Positions 1 to 11,033 of a DNA stretch of 64,000 nucleotides are shown one piece after another (within the stretch, counting starts at the first letter, position 1; every line of letters begins with the position of its first letter). The position numbers and the translations under genes were made by a program. Source of the DNA: Vigna angularis (lineage: Eukaryota; Streptophyta; Magnoliopsida; Fabales; Fabaceae); assembly GCF_016808095.1 (NCBI RefSeq), contig NC_068975.1, positions 26,711,501-26,775,500 of the forward strand, given 5' to 3'. The notes under the pieces are model-generated. The model did not search any database. It worked only from the letters and a program-made list of their open reading frames with translations, and was not told the DNA's origin.

Positions 1-2538
1 CATGTTATTTTAGAAAAATTAAAAAAATTTCAGACATAATTTAGAATGATTTTGGTCAATTATTTAAAATCTAATAATAACAATGAAAGTTATAATTGTT
101 TTTGAAGAGGGTCATAAATTATAATTTATTTTTCCTTCTCACTTTTCTCTTTCCCTCAATTCTTTTTTAGGTTTGCTTGGAGATTTCACACTCAACCTAA
201 CTTCCCCCAGATCAAAACCCTGAGCACCAGGTCATTACCAAACTTCCGCCACGACCTCCTCTGCCTACTCCCTCTCCGCTCTGCCACTCTCCCGTCCCCG
301 AGTCGCCGATGTTAGAAGCGGCTCCTGGACTAGATCCATAGGTTTTCCGCTTCTTTCTCGTCATCGAACGGCATCGTTTCAAAGCTCTGGAAGGTTCTTC
401 AGTGGTGGCAGGAGTAGTCGGCCAAGCGACGTCGTTCTAGTGCAGAATACGACTTGGAAGGGGACCGAATCGGCGAAGGGATCAGCAAAATGTTTCCTTG
501 GCTTTCATGATGGGTAAATAAGATGAACAGTTATTTCCCTTCCTGTAGATAGCGTGATTTGGATATAAAAATTTCATCATTCACTAGAATTTGAATGTAG
601 GGGGATCAAGGAGGCAAACAGATCATGGAGGAGGCATGGGGAAATAAATGAAGGTAGTTGTCTTAACCATACCATATTGTATTTTTACTTGCACATATAT
701 TTTTTATAATGTTAATCAAACTTTTGCACTACATTGATTGTTGTAGTTGGCTGGAGTGTCGTGTGGGGGAACACCAAATGCTGATGGATCATAATTACCT
801 GGGATATTTGATATGGTGATTTTTTTCATAGTAGATGGTACGAAGAAAGATGGTTAAAAATTAAGTAACACATAAATCTTAAAACTGTAAATTCTGAATT
901 TTATGGAAAGATGCAAGAGTGTTTATAGAAATAGATAAGCATATAAGCCTTAATCTTGCTTTTCCTATTCAATTATGACAATTGATATATAACTAAGTTT
1001 TCTTTTGATAGTTAATTTAGAAAGAAAGAAATTGTCAACAATATTGTTGAAAAGGTTATTATTCCTTCATGTGTGCAATTTTTGTTTGATCTAAAACTCA
1101 TTGCAACTTCTGACTCATATTACTGGCGGTAGTTCTTGTCAAGTGATTTTGTTGTGATGCTTTTTCATTAGGATGGTTTTGTGGATGGATGGAAGTTGGA
1201 GTAACCATGTAATACATATATCTGCTATAAATAAAAAAAATGGTATAAAAGGCTCAGGCAAATTTTTCTCTCTAGTTGTAATAATCTTTTCTGAAGATTA
1301 AGTTTATGGATAAAGATTGAGTCAAATAATGCTGTATCATGGCATAGGTGATTTGTGAAACGGATTTTGCATCCAGACATAATAATACAACTATATATTT
1401 CTTTAGGATGAGGACCTTCTTGTTGATAATTTTAATCCAAAAAGGAAAATGGTTTTTTTGCTTCCTTTTATAAAATTTCTCCAAGAATATTGTTGACAAT
1501 TTCTTTTCAACAATATTGTTGCCAATTTCTTTCTGCTTAAGGTCCTAAATGATTCTGCAAGCAATCAAATTCACGATCAATAGAAAACTTAGTTATGTAT
1601 CAATTATCATAATTAGACAGTGGCAAGAAGATTAAGGGCTTATATGCATACATGTGGATAACTATCTATTTCTATAAATACTTTTGCATCTCTCCATGTT
1701 CAGAATTGCCAACTTTAAGATTTATGTTTTCCTTGACTTCTAACCATCTTTTTTCGGATCATCTGTCATTGAAAAATAAAAATCACCGTATTAAATATTT
1801 TATGCAATTATGAGAGTTATTGACACTTATCCTATCCACCTGTTTCTTGAGAACAACCAGGCTTTTGGTGTGCATGAGATTGAGGAAGAATTCCATTTGA
1901 AGGAGGTAAGCCAACTAATCCACGTAGCAAAGTCTGAAATTTTTTATCCAAAGAAAATCATCAATTCACCTCAGAACGCAACTGTAAATGACCATTAAAC
2001 AATCAAGTATAAGAGAGATATACCTTTAGTCCTAGCAGCGGTATGTTATTGTGGTATGCAGAAGGTTTCTTTAGATTAAATTCCTTTAGTGCCATCTGGG
2101 AAACAACACTATGATTAAAGAAGTAAAGCTATGCTAACATTATGGCGAATGTGAAAACATAATAAAAAATAAATAAAAAAACTGAAGGTGAAAAGATTTC
2201 TATAAGAACTGAAGGAACTTTCTATAGAAATAGCCTTCTGGTTAACCTGGAGAACTAATTACCTGAAGTGGATTCAGCCCCTATCCAACTGTGCACTGCA
2301 AAATGGAAATCCAAAAATGTTGGTGAACTGTTATTGCTATAAAAACCAATGCATTCCAACAATGATCACCTTTTTCCCATATACACCCCCTATCATTTCT
2401 TCGTCCCTCTTCCTTGTATGATCATGTAGGATGTTTAGAGGTCTTAGTTGACCATACTAGATGAGAAGTAATATTTTTTTTTTATATCTCTGGTGATTAT
2501 TATGTTCCTCTTATAGGACTTGTTGATTATTTGGCAGG
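1..2538. other. Gene-poor 5' end, no assigned gene
   Basis: Mostly AT-rich intergenic or intron-like sequence. Positions about 180-530 are clearly richer in GC and have gene-like composition, with one plus-strand frame open over roughly 70 codons, but I recognise no protein family in any frame. It could be the first exon or 5' UTR of a decayed gene, possibly the one that left the DUF707 exon downstream, but nothing in the sequence proves a link. Confidence 0.3.
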
Positions 2539-2650
2539 TATTTATCTATTGTTAAAGAAGAGGGTCTTGAGATATCTCAGCCGGCTCTGGATCCTACCAA
2601 ATCTGAGGTACATCATCCAGAGTCCATAAAGCGGGATCAAAACTGCACAG
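2539..2650 (+). pseudogene. Orphan internal exon of a DUF707 gene
   Basis: A 112-bp open segment is preceded by a good acceptor (TTTGGCAG, ending 2538) and followed by a GT at 2651. It encodes a peptide containing YLSIVKEEGLEISQPALDP, a motif I recognise from the plant DUF707 family (sometimes labelled lysine-ketoglutarate reductase trans-splicing related), plant proteins of unknown biochemical role. The exons that normally follow, and those encoding the conserved region before this motif, are not visible within several kilobases on either side. I therefore call it a gene fragment. It could still be one exon of a gene with very long introns reaching outside the window. Confidence 0.6.
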
Positions 2651-5600
2651 GTTGACCTTATTTTTCTAACCTTTTGCAATAAACATGTTCCACTGGTAAA
2701 TTCGCACCATATTAAAATTACAACCAATATGGCACTCTATTAACTATCTTAGGTATTGTATAGTTCCTTGTCCTTTTGGGGTTTCATTTAAAAAATATGT
2801 GCATACTACACACAGCGTCTCCATAAGGTGTACTACAGAAAAATGTGCCCTAACATACCCTTGCTATTTACGTTACCAATGTATATGAATAGAGTGGTCC
2901 TAATATAGGGGACCTTTCAAAGAACTACATTGGACATATGACCTTCCTGTATGCTTTTTCAGCTTATTTCAATTGAATACATAAAGAAAAAAAACTTGTC
3001 ACAGTAAAATTTTTAAAGTTATTTGAGTAAATTTCATAATTGAGTTTGTGAATAAGTTCTCATATGATAAAAATTTATATAATTTAATGGAGTTGCTTAC
3101 TCTAACACAGCCTTAATTGAGTATGCGCCTACAATTATTAGAACACAACCGTTGTAAAACTGTCTTAAATGTTAACATTGAAGAGATTCACCTGCAAAGC
3201 CGAGTGGAGTGTCGTAGTGTGGAACCACCAGGATGCAGGCTCTTAGCAAATTGATATTCTATATTAATTAATGATATAAATAGCGTAGTCTTTCCAAGGC
3301 ATGATCTATTATTACCTTACTAACAGGTTTTGTGGGAATTGTTAGATTCTAAGCCCACTTTTTTAGAGTAACCAACATGAAATCCCTTTCTTAAGTTGTC
3401 TTGAGATCATGATAAAGAAGTAAGTAATAGGCTCCTTATCACGGTGCTCCACTAGAGTGGTAGTCAAACCAATGGCTAAATCTTCTTCTTCAAAGTAAAG
3501 GTAGGCGAAGACTTATAGGTCTTTGAAAGGAGGTCACTTCAAGGGCACATGATCCAAGGGTCAAATCCAGTTTACAAGTTCAGTTATTCTCTAAAGATAT
3601 TTCACTTAAAGTAGTTGGAATAGAAGGTCAGATATAAGCTGTGGTATAGCCATTCAAGTCTGGGGGAATGCCTTCTCACTTAGGAAGTTCCAATCAAGCA
3701 GGCCATCTCTATCTCTCTTGAAAGCTTAAAGTACCTGAGGGAAAGAACTTTATTTGAAAGTTCTTGCTTTTGGAAATACAACGCCACAACCAAAAAGGAT
3801 AGTCACTTATGATGGTAGGATCTGGTACTGGGGATTCTAGTGCATAGTCGGTAAGGAAGTCTTTATTAAGTTTGCAGTGAAAATCTTGTGCCAGCAGTTT
3901 CCTTTTGTTTAGTTGGTGAAAGCTAAGGTGGAAGTTGGTGGACAAATAAGTAGAAGTTAAATCAAAATCATCATCTGCTTACATCTTAATCAACATACTA
4001 AGCAGCAGGGAAGGGGGCGAAAGAAGGGCTTGACATCACGAAAGGAATTCAATGATTCTGAAGCCTTGGCATAAGAAGAAGCATGTTTGAAAAGATAGAA
4101 GAAGAGTTTAAGAAGAAGGTCATTGACTCTGTCTTCCACAAAACACGACACGAGGAGTTGCTATTGATGTCCAAACCCTCAAAATGTTCAAGCTGCTCTT
4201 CGCTCTAAAACACGACACGAGCTGCTCTTGATGTCTAAACCCTCAAGAATACTTCATTTGATGTCTAAACCCTTACAGAAGCAGGTATGTGTTTTGCTTG
4301 TCATTACCATTATTCTTTCTCCCCTGACTTTAAATCCCTTAGAATTAGTGAGTTCAATGCCACTTCTTGCGTAAATTCTTGTACAAAACTTTCATTTTCT
4401 TGAACTAGTTTAGTGTACATTCGACAATAAAATCTGAGTTCTTGTTTAAATTTACTAAAATTTACATTCCTTTAGATATTCTTGGGCATTTATCTGTCAA
4501 ATAATTTTTTTTGTTGTTACAGTGACGAGGTATGTTGTTTCTTGTTACTACATTAGATATTTAGTAGTTGAGCTTAAGATCAAAATATTCCATTTATTTT
4601 AGACTTTTTTTTAAACTACTATATTTAGTTTATGCAAAAAGTAGAAAAAATATTTTTTTTGAAGTTTTTTTTCGTCTCCTAAAATGCTTATATAATCACT
4701 ATAAGTTTTTCCGAGTATTCCAGCAAGGTAATAGAAAGAAAGTAAATTTTCTCCATTTGTATCTAGAGTATTTTTTGCTCACTTCAAGTAATATAAAATA
4801 AACTCAAGGAGCTAAGAATAAATTTTAAATTTAGTGTCATTATTGGATGACCTGAATTTAAGTAATGAAGTAATAAATTGTTAGCGTTATGATATCTATT
4901 TAGTTAATGTCTAGTGGTAGAAAAACCAACTTATTCACATCAATATTTTATTCTGTAATTTGATTTAAACTGTATTTAATAAATGTTTTTTCATATAAAT
5001 TTATATTTTAAAAGTTTGTTTTAAAATATTTTTATTTAAAATTTTAAAAAATAGTATAAAATTATCTACAAATATTAATGGTACCCACAAATATAAAAAA
5101 TTCATAAATATTTTTTCACAGACAATAAGTAACAAAATTAATTTTTTCAGATAAAAGGAGTGACTAAAAAATATTACCTATACCTCACCATACCTATCAT
5201 CATCTTTATACGATAAACAAAATCATCATGCATTACATTAGAAGGTTCCAAGTTATAACGAATCTTTTATTCTTTAGGAGATACCAATCGCAAAAAGGTC
5301 TTTCTAATCTTTTTTATTTCTATTTTACCTTAGAAGAAATGTTTACACATTAAAATTTGGTTTGATATTTTAAAAAGTAAAAAGGATTTTTCTTACATAT
5401 GGTTTCATTTCATATAATTTCTTGCAATTGCAATTACAATGGCAACAACTTTTTTTTTATTTCCTGACACCAACCTTTTCTTCTCAGTCATCTCAAAATA
5501 ACTTTTCAAACTTTATTGTAGAGATGTTTTCAGGAGAGGACTTTGTAACTTCTGTTCGAGGCTAATTTTGAAGATAGATAAGCAATCATAGGTAAATATT

Positions 5601-8600
5601 ATGTTTTTGCTGGAGAGGTCTTTTAATAATTAATTATGTATGAAAAAAATAGTTAAATACATATTATATAATTATATAATAGAATAATATATAAGAATAC
5701 AGAATCTAAATATTATTAAACAAATACAGGGGAAGTGAAAAGAAGTTATAAACAAATAACTAAAAAGAAAATTTTCAAAACTCCAAAAGCAAAAGCCCAA
5801 AGAAAAAATCAGGAACCGAATATTGAACACAATAATATTACATAGAACAAAATCATGTTTAATATGTTAGTATTCACACAAATACACATTCAATTAGAAT
5901 ATATTTAAGAAAACAAATATTATTATACCATATCGAAATTCACAAACTCTACGCACACTGCAACACAATTTCATTTCACCTGAAATGTATGAGGCAACAA
6001 TTTTATAAACCTGAACTGTATAAAGCAACAATATATTGTTTGTTTCTATTTTTTTCTTCCATTGTCCTTCAAAGTAAAAATTATGTTTTAATATTAGATT
6101 TTGTTGATAATTATAGAAAAATTTCAAACGACAAATAAAGATTCATAGTGTTACCGAGACAGATGAAGTACAAATGATTCATTTAAGCATAATATTGATC
6201 CATTCATAATATTGAAATATCTGTAACAATATGCGTTACATTGACAGTAATGAATATCTGAAAGCGTGGATGACAAAAGTATGATGTCGATGATGTTGTG
6301 AAAACCGAATTGAAAACAGTATCTGATTTCCTATTCTCTTCCTAAAAGCACGATATAATATATAACAATTTCTTATATTTTAGGTTTAAAAATATTTTTT
6401 AATGTTAATTAATCTAAATTAAACAAGTAAACAATAAACAAACTATTACAAACATTAAATACAAACGAGAATGGTATTAAAAAGAATTAAAAGAAATAAA
6501 TTAATTATATGTGATAGATGGGATCCACACTTACTTTAAAAAGAAAAGAAAATTTGTTTACAAGTAGATTTTTCAACACCAATCAAAAGCTTGCACAACT
6601 CTTGAATGCAATAATAGCATTCTCCCGAGTTACTCACTTTATGTTTAGACAAATGTCTTGACATCTTACTCATTTTATGTTTAGACAAATATCTTGACAT
6701 CTTTTAATTTCAAAAGTTTTTCCTGACTTGAAATAAATTTAAGATTTTATAGAAGTTAATTTCCAAGTAAGAGGGATGAATCCAAAACTACTTAAATATC
6801 AAATTTTACCTAGGCAGAATGTCTTATAGTACTACTTTACTACTTTAAAAAAATGATTATTACCGAATTCAAAAGATAGACTCAAAACAAAACAAGCAAA
6901 GATGAATTTAAAGACACCTAGACACCTACATCGGACTACTCTAGTGTAACAAGGCTCTGTGTCCAAGTCACTCCTAAAACGCAAATACCAAAAACTAAAT
7001 TAAGTGAAAACTAACTGTGATGCTTGTAGCTTTGACTAAGTAAGACACACTCACTGTGTAAGTTCAATTTTAATTTTGAAGAAACTTAAAGTTCAAAGAG
7101 TTAGGCAAGAGATGGAAGAACACCAAATATTCTTCAAGACACTTGGTTTGAAGGGCCTTTTACAAAAATCAGCAGCAAAAACAGATTACTAAAAAACAGC
7201 TCACAACTGTTTAAATACACTGAAAAAAAAAATGAATCACTCTCACACTTTTGGTGTTTACTCTCTTCACAATTTTCTCTCAAATTTAGGCACTCAAAGT
7301 CCACCATGTAGCAGTTGTTTTCCCTCTCATTCACGTATTCATTATGCTGTTTTCTTTTTCAGAGTGCTTGGAAAGACACTTGGTTCAAGAGTTCATGCAA
7401 GTCTCTCCCTAAAATGCTACCACTAGCTATGGTAAGCCTCCGAGAACAAATTCTACACCACAATTAGGTAAAAACAGCACATCAAATCCAGAGGAATAAA
7501 GCAAGAAAATCAAAAGTGAGAAGCTGGCTGGAAACCAGAATTGTTAACTGTGACTTGACAAAACTTAAGAAAGCGAATGAAGACAAGCAATAACAAAGGT
7601 GATTGAAGGAGGTTAGCACTCAAATTGAAACCTAAGAATGGTTCTAGAGTAGATTAATAAAACAATTAAAAGGATAACAAAGAAACTGCAGAATTTTAAT
7701 GATGCAAAGGTGCTGATTCTCATGAATTAGCTTGCTTGAAATTTCAGTGCAGCAGCAATTTGGGCTCCTAATTCACATTTTTGACCAGTTGATTCATTGT
7801 AACAGCACGTAGCAAATGTAAAAACAGTGTGCAATTGTGATTATCAGCAAAAGAAGCATGCACACAATTTGAAATTTCACATTTAATGCTTGCTGGAAAA
7901 TTTCTGCATCAGTATTTTGACTCCAAATCACACTTAAAAGTGAAATCAGCAAGGACAACTCAAATGAACTTGTTACTGCATTGTTCAAGCATAATTTTCA
8001 CTTTCAATTGGCCTTTTACTCTTTTTTATCCAACTGTTATCATGATGCAGATTTTGGTCTTTCAAACCTGCCACTTTGAGTCCAATTGACAGCATAAATG
8101 CACTACAGTTTTCAAAGTTCAAATGAATTCTACAGCAATAGATTTAAAGAAATAAAACAGCAAGCAAATGACTCTAGGAATAGACGACACTATGAACTTA
8201 GCAATGATCTAATGCTAAGCATGAATGACACTCGAAGTTGGCTCAACGAAAATGAAACGACTTATACAAGTTCTAAATGATATGAGAAAATGCAGGAAAA
8301 TTGAATGTAACTCAAAATAACACCCAATTCTAAAATTTAACTATGCAAACCAAGAGGTATCAAATAAAACAGTACTAATTCAAAAAAGTAAAATGCGCTA
8401 CAATTGTTTAAACAACTTTTCTATGGTAAAAGAGTGCTAAAAACAAAATCAAAAGCAACAAAACTACAAAAGCTTAAAAACATACTAGTGAGAGCCTAAA
8501 AATGTGCTAAAACTAACAAGAATCAACTAGAAGCATGCAACTAATCTAATATGTACTTTTAACACTACCAAAACAGTAGAATAACTTTGCCAACAAATTC

Positions 8601-9420
8601 TAATTACCAAACTACTAAAACAATGTTTATCGACTAGAAAGAACTAAGGATGAAAAATATGGCCGTGTCAACTTGAAATAAGACTCAAAACAATACAACA
8701 AAATAATTAGAAAAGTATAAACAGGACAAACTCTAAACTATACTCAGAATAACAAAAGAATAGCAAAAGAGATACTACTAACAAATTCCTAAATGTTTAA
8801 AGTTGTAAAATAAAACAAAATCCAAGGTTAACTAGGGCAAACTATAAAGAAACCAAAATCTAGCATGTAGACTACTTTTATCTAGAAAAAACATGACAAA
8901 AGAAACTAGCTGTCAAAATTGAACTCTACAAACTGTCTCAAATTTCAAAATCAATCTACAACAACTATAGAAAAAAAAGTAAAATTGATATATTTAAAAA
9001 AAGTAAAATTGATATATTTTGAAATAACCAAACGAACGAAAATAAATCATCACCTCCATATAGCAACTGAAAGCTAACCTAGTAACCCAAAACAAAGATT
9101 AGATTCCTAATAAAATAATACTATTCACAATTGAGAGGAACTTCTCAAACTAGATTCTTACTTGAAAAGGGAAACCGTGCTCTCGTGCATTCCCGTGTAG
9201 CAACCTGTCAGCCATCTGACTCTGACCTCCTTATCACAATTCATCCCTAAGCTGGTTGAGATAATATAGTGCGTTCTTAAGGCCATGAAGAAAAACACTA
9301 CTGTCAAGTGGGAGACCAATGTGAGGCTGTTTTCTTGGGGTGAAGACAATTCTAGCCAGCTCGCCCGTAATCGACTGAGCCATTGATCGAGCTACATAAT
9401 ATTGTGAGCCCCTGACCATA
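2651..9420. other. AT-rich intergenic stretch without a supported gene
   Basis: No ORF here resembles a known protein. Visible structure is limited to a related pair of segments around 4140-4270 sharing AACACGACACGAG and a GATGTCTAAACCCTCAA-like phrase, a two-unit tandem repeat at 6630-6701, and a two-copy repeat of about 25 bp near 8970-9021. Positions about 6890-9170 are strongly A-rich on the plus strand and look like non-coding retroelement sequence (LTR or leader) read in antisense. That last statement is an impression from composition only. Confidence 0.35.
6630..6701. repeat. 36-bp tandem duplication
   Basis: Two adjacent 36-bp units (6630-6665 and 6666-6701) differ at only two positions; both contain TTTATGTTTAGACAAAT. 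This is a simple recent duplication in intergenic DNA. Confidence 0.8.
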
Positions 9421-9656
9421 AGCCCAATGGGGTATGGATATTGTCGGCCCTTTTCTGGTGGATCGCGCCTAGAAGAATTTCCTCCTCTTGGCAGTACATT
9501 ACTTCACTAATTGTGTGGAAACTCATCTGTCATTTTTCTCTCCCCGCATGGTCATTACTGATAATGGTCTTAACAACCGATAGGCAAAGAACTGTGAACT
9601 CTTGTCGCATCGTCAAAGCGAGTTTGGAGAACGTTCTTATTGAGCTCCCATTATTC
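9421..9656 (+). pseudogene. Ty3/gypsy integrase core fragment
   Basis: The plus strand reads AQWGMDIVGPF at about 9425, then a VHYFTNCVET-like block and a VITDNG block, in the order expected for the integrase catalytic core of Tat-type Ty3/gypsy elements; the first two conserved Asp lie in MDIVG and TDNG. Internal deletions shorten the spacing and the frame is interrupted by a stop near 9580. The fragment ends directly at the left LTR of the next element, so it is probably the remnant of an older element that was the insertion target. No function remains. Confidence 0.65.
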
Positions 9657-9937
9657 TGTAACCAACCGGATTTTTAGTTTAAATATGAAAAACAGAAAAG
9701 AGAAAAAGGTACGTTTTTTCTGGAGGAGAGATTTATGATTTTCTTCAATTATTGAACTGAAAGAGTTCTACAATTCCCTTTTTTCTGACTTGAGCGTTGG
9801 AGTGCCTTCGCAGGTACCCACCCCATTCTCCCTGAAACGTGCTGACTAAGAAAAGGACGTGAAGATAAAGGCATCTTAGGAGGAGAGGATGCGACTCACC
9901 AGGTTCATATTTCGGTCCCAACTTTTATACTGAAACA
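9657..9937 (+). repeat. Left LTR of the Tat-type element
   Basis: It starts TGTAACCAACCGG and ends CTGAAACA. It matches the downstream copy over its whole length apart from scattered substitutions and a gap of about 21 bp near the start, where the right copy keeps GGTAAACGGTTTATTTTATC. It contains the phrase GACTTGAGCGTTGGAGTGCC followed by GCAGGTACCCACCCC, which I recognise as a conserved LTR segment of Tat-type plant elements. Confidence 0.75.
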
Positions 9938-9940
9938 TTT

Positions 9941-9958
9941 TGGCGCCCACCGTGGGGC
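9941..9958 (+). other. Primer-binding-site-like sequence
   Basis: TGGCGCCCACCGTGGGGC begins three bases after the left LTR end. Its position and sequence match the primer-binding sites that follow the 5' LTR in plant Ty3/gypsy elements. The priming tRNA was not identified. Confidence 0.65.
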
Positions 9959-9994
9959 CGAGATTTGACATCCCCAAAGAAGACCACAAGAGCT

Positions 9995-10132
9995 ATGGGA
10001 GACAACAACACTTTAGATCTAATCAGGCAACTGCAGGCGCAAATCAAACCACAGGCTCAAACCATACAGGAGCAGCAGGAAATTCAACGTAAACAACAAG
10101 AAGCGGAAACACGGAGAAGCCGGGAAGAATAA
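9995..10132 (+). pseudogene. Truncated gag N-terminus
   Basis: An ATG 37 bases after the primer-binding site opens a 45-codon frame that starts MGDNNTLDLIRQLQAQIK and continues Gln- and Glu-rich, like the N-terminal coiled-coil region of Tat gag proteins. It stops exactly where integrase-tail sequence begins, so the rest of gag is lost. The start is supported by its position and by the family's usual N-terminus. Confidence 0.65.
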
Positions 10133-10280
10133 AGCTCACGGCAAGTTAGCGGCTAACTGGGAAGGACCGTTTCGCGTCGTTGAGAATCTAATGAATGGAG
10201 CGTACCGCCTCCAGCTCCTCACTGGACAACCCGTCCCCAACACATGGAACGCTACTCACCTCAAATATTATTTTAGTTAA
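10131..10280 (+). pseudogene. Integrase C-terminal tail joined to gag
   Basis: An uninterrupted 49-codon stretch contains GKLAANWEGPFRV, then GAYRL, then PNTWNATHLKYYF and a stop. This is the C-terminal module that ends the pol polyprotein of Tat/Athila-type Ty3/gypsy elements. It follows the truncated gag with no gap, so one deletion seems to have removed everything between. The two parts are in different frames and cannot make a fusion protein. The open frame up to the natural stop suggests the deletion is not very old, or that little time has passed without selection. Confidence 0.75.
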
Positions 10281-10483
10281 AATTCATTTATGTTCAGAAC
10301 ACATCATTTTTCTCATAATTTATATATTCTCCGTTTATATTGTTCTTAAGTGTTGAGTCCCAGGATCAAATTCTTTCGAATTCGCTCGACAAATTGCATG
10401 GTCGCTCACAAGCAGCCAAATAGAAACAAGTACTCGGCCGGATATAGGTTCACAGGCGAGCGTCCGCACCTTGGCGAATCGGA

Positions 10484-10824
10484 ACACCCAACTACATTTG
10501 GGACACACTCTCTCTGGTAGATGTTCTCTCTCGAACACCCAATTACATTTGGGGACACACTCCCTCTGGTAGATGTTCTCTCTCGAACACCCAGTTACAT
10601 TTGGGACACACTCCCTACGGTAGATGTTCTCTCTCGAACATCCAGTTACATTTGGGACACACTCCCTCTGGTAGATGTTCTCTCTCGAACACCCAGTTAC
10701 ATTTGGGACACACTCCCTCTGGTAGATGTTCTCTCTCGAACACCCAGTTACATTCGGGATACACTCCCTCTGGCAGATGTTCTCCCTTGAACACCCAGAT
10801 AAATTCGGGACATTACTCCCCTAG
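10484..10824 (+). repeat. 51-bp tandem repeat array, about 6.6 units
   Basis: Units start TAGATGTTCTCTCTCGAACA and end with ACACTCCCTCTGG at about 10518, 10570, 10621, 10672, 10723 and 10774, preceded by a partial unit from 10484. One unit carries an extra G (52 bp); the last is the most diverged. Because 51 is a multiple of three, two frames stay open through the array and give apparent repeat proteins, which I do not believe are genes. Tandem arrays in the 3' untranslated region are a known trait of Tat/Ogre elements and can seed satellite DNA. Confidence 0.9.
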
Positions 10825-11033
10825 TCGATTTTCATCTTAGATGATCGTTCATAAAAACCTATCAACACATTCGATCTAGACGACCGTTCATTTAGACGAT
10901 CGTTCAACACATCATAAGGTCCAAATTCAAAAGTTCAAAGTCATCTATTTCATCTTCACAAATGTTCAAAAGTCATCGCAAATTCATGCCAAAACACAAA
11001 CCAAGTTCATCATTACATCCAAATTCAAAAAAC

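Noticed and set aside
1810..1998. ORF of 62 codons with a Glu-rich segment before a possible GTAAGC donor
   Set aside because: It could be an exon, but I recognise no family and cannot connect it in frame to the DUF707 exon.
10484..10824. Possible CRISPR-like array
   Set aside because: Units are contiguous with no variable spacers, in a plant genome; it is a plain tandem repeat.
10521..10840. Two ORFs encoding 17-residue repeat proteins across the 51-bp array
   Set aside because: They are open only because the repeat length is a multiple of three. Two frames are open at once, and the array sits in a retroelement 3' region.
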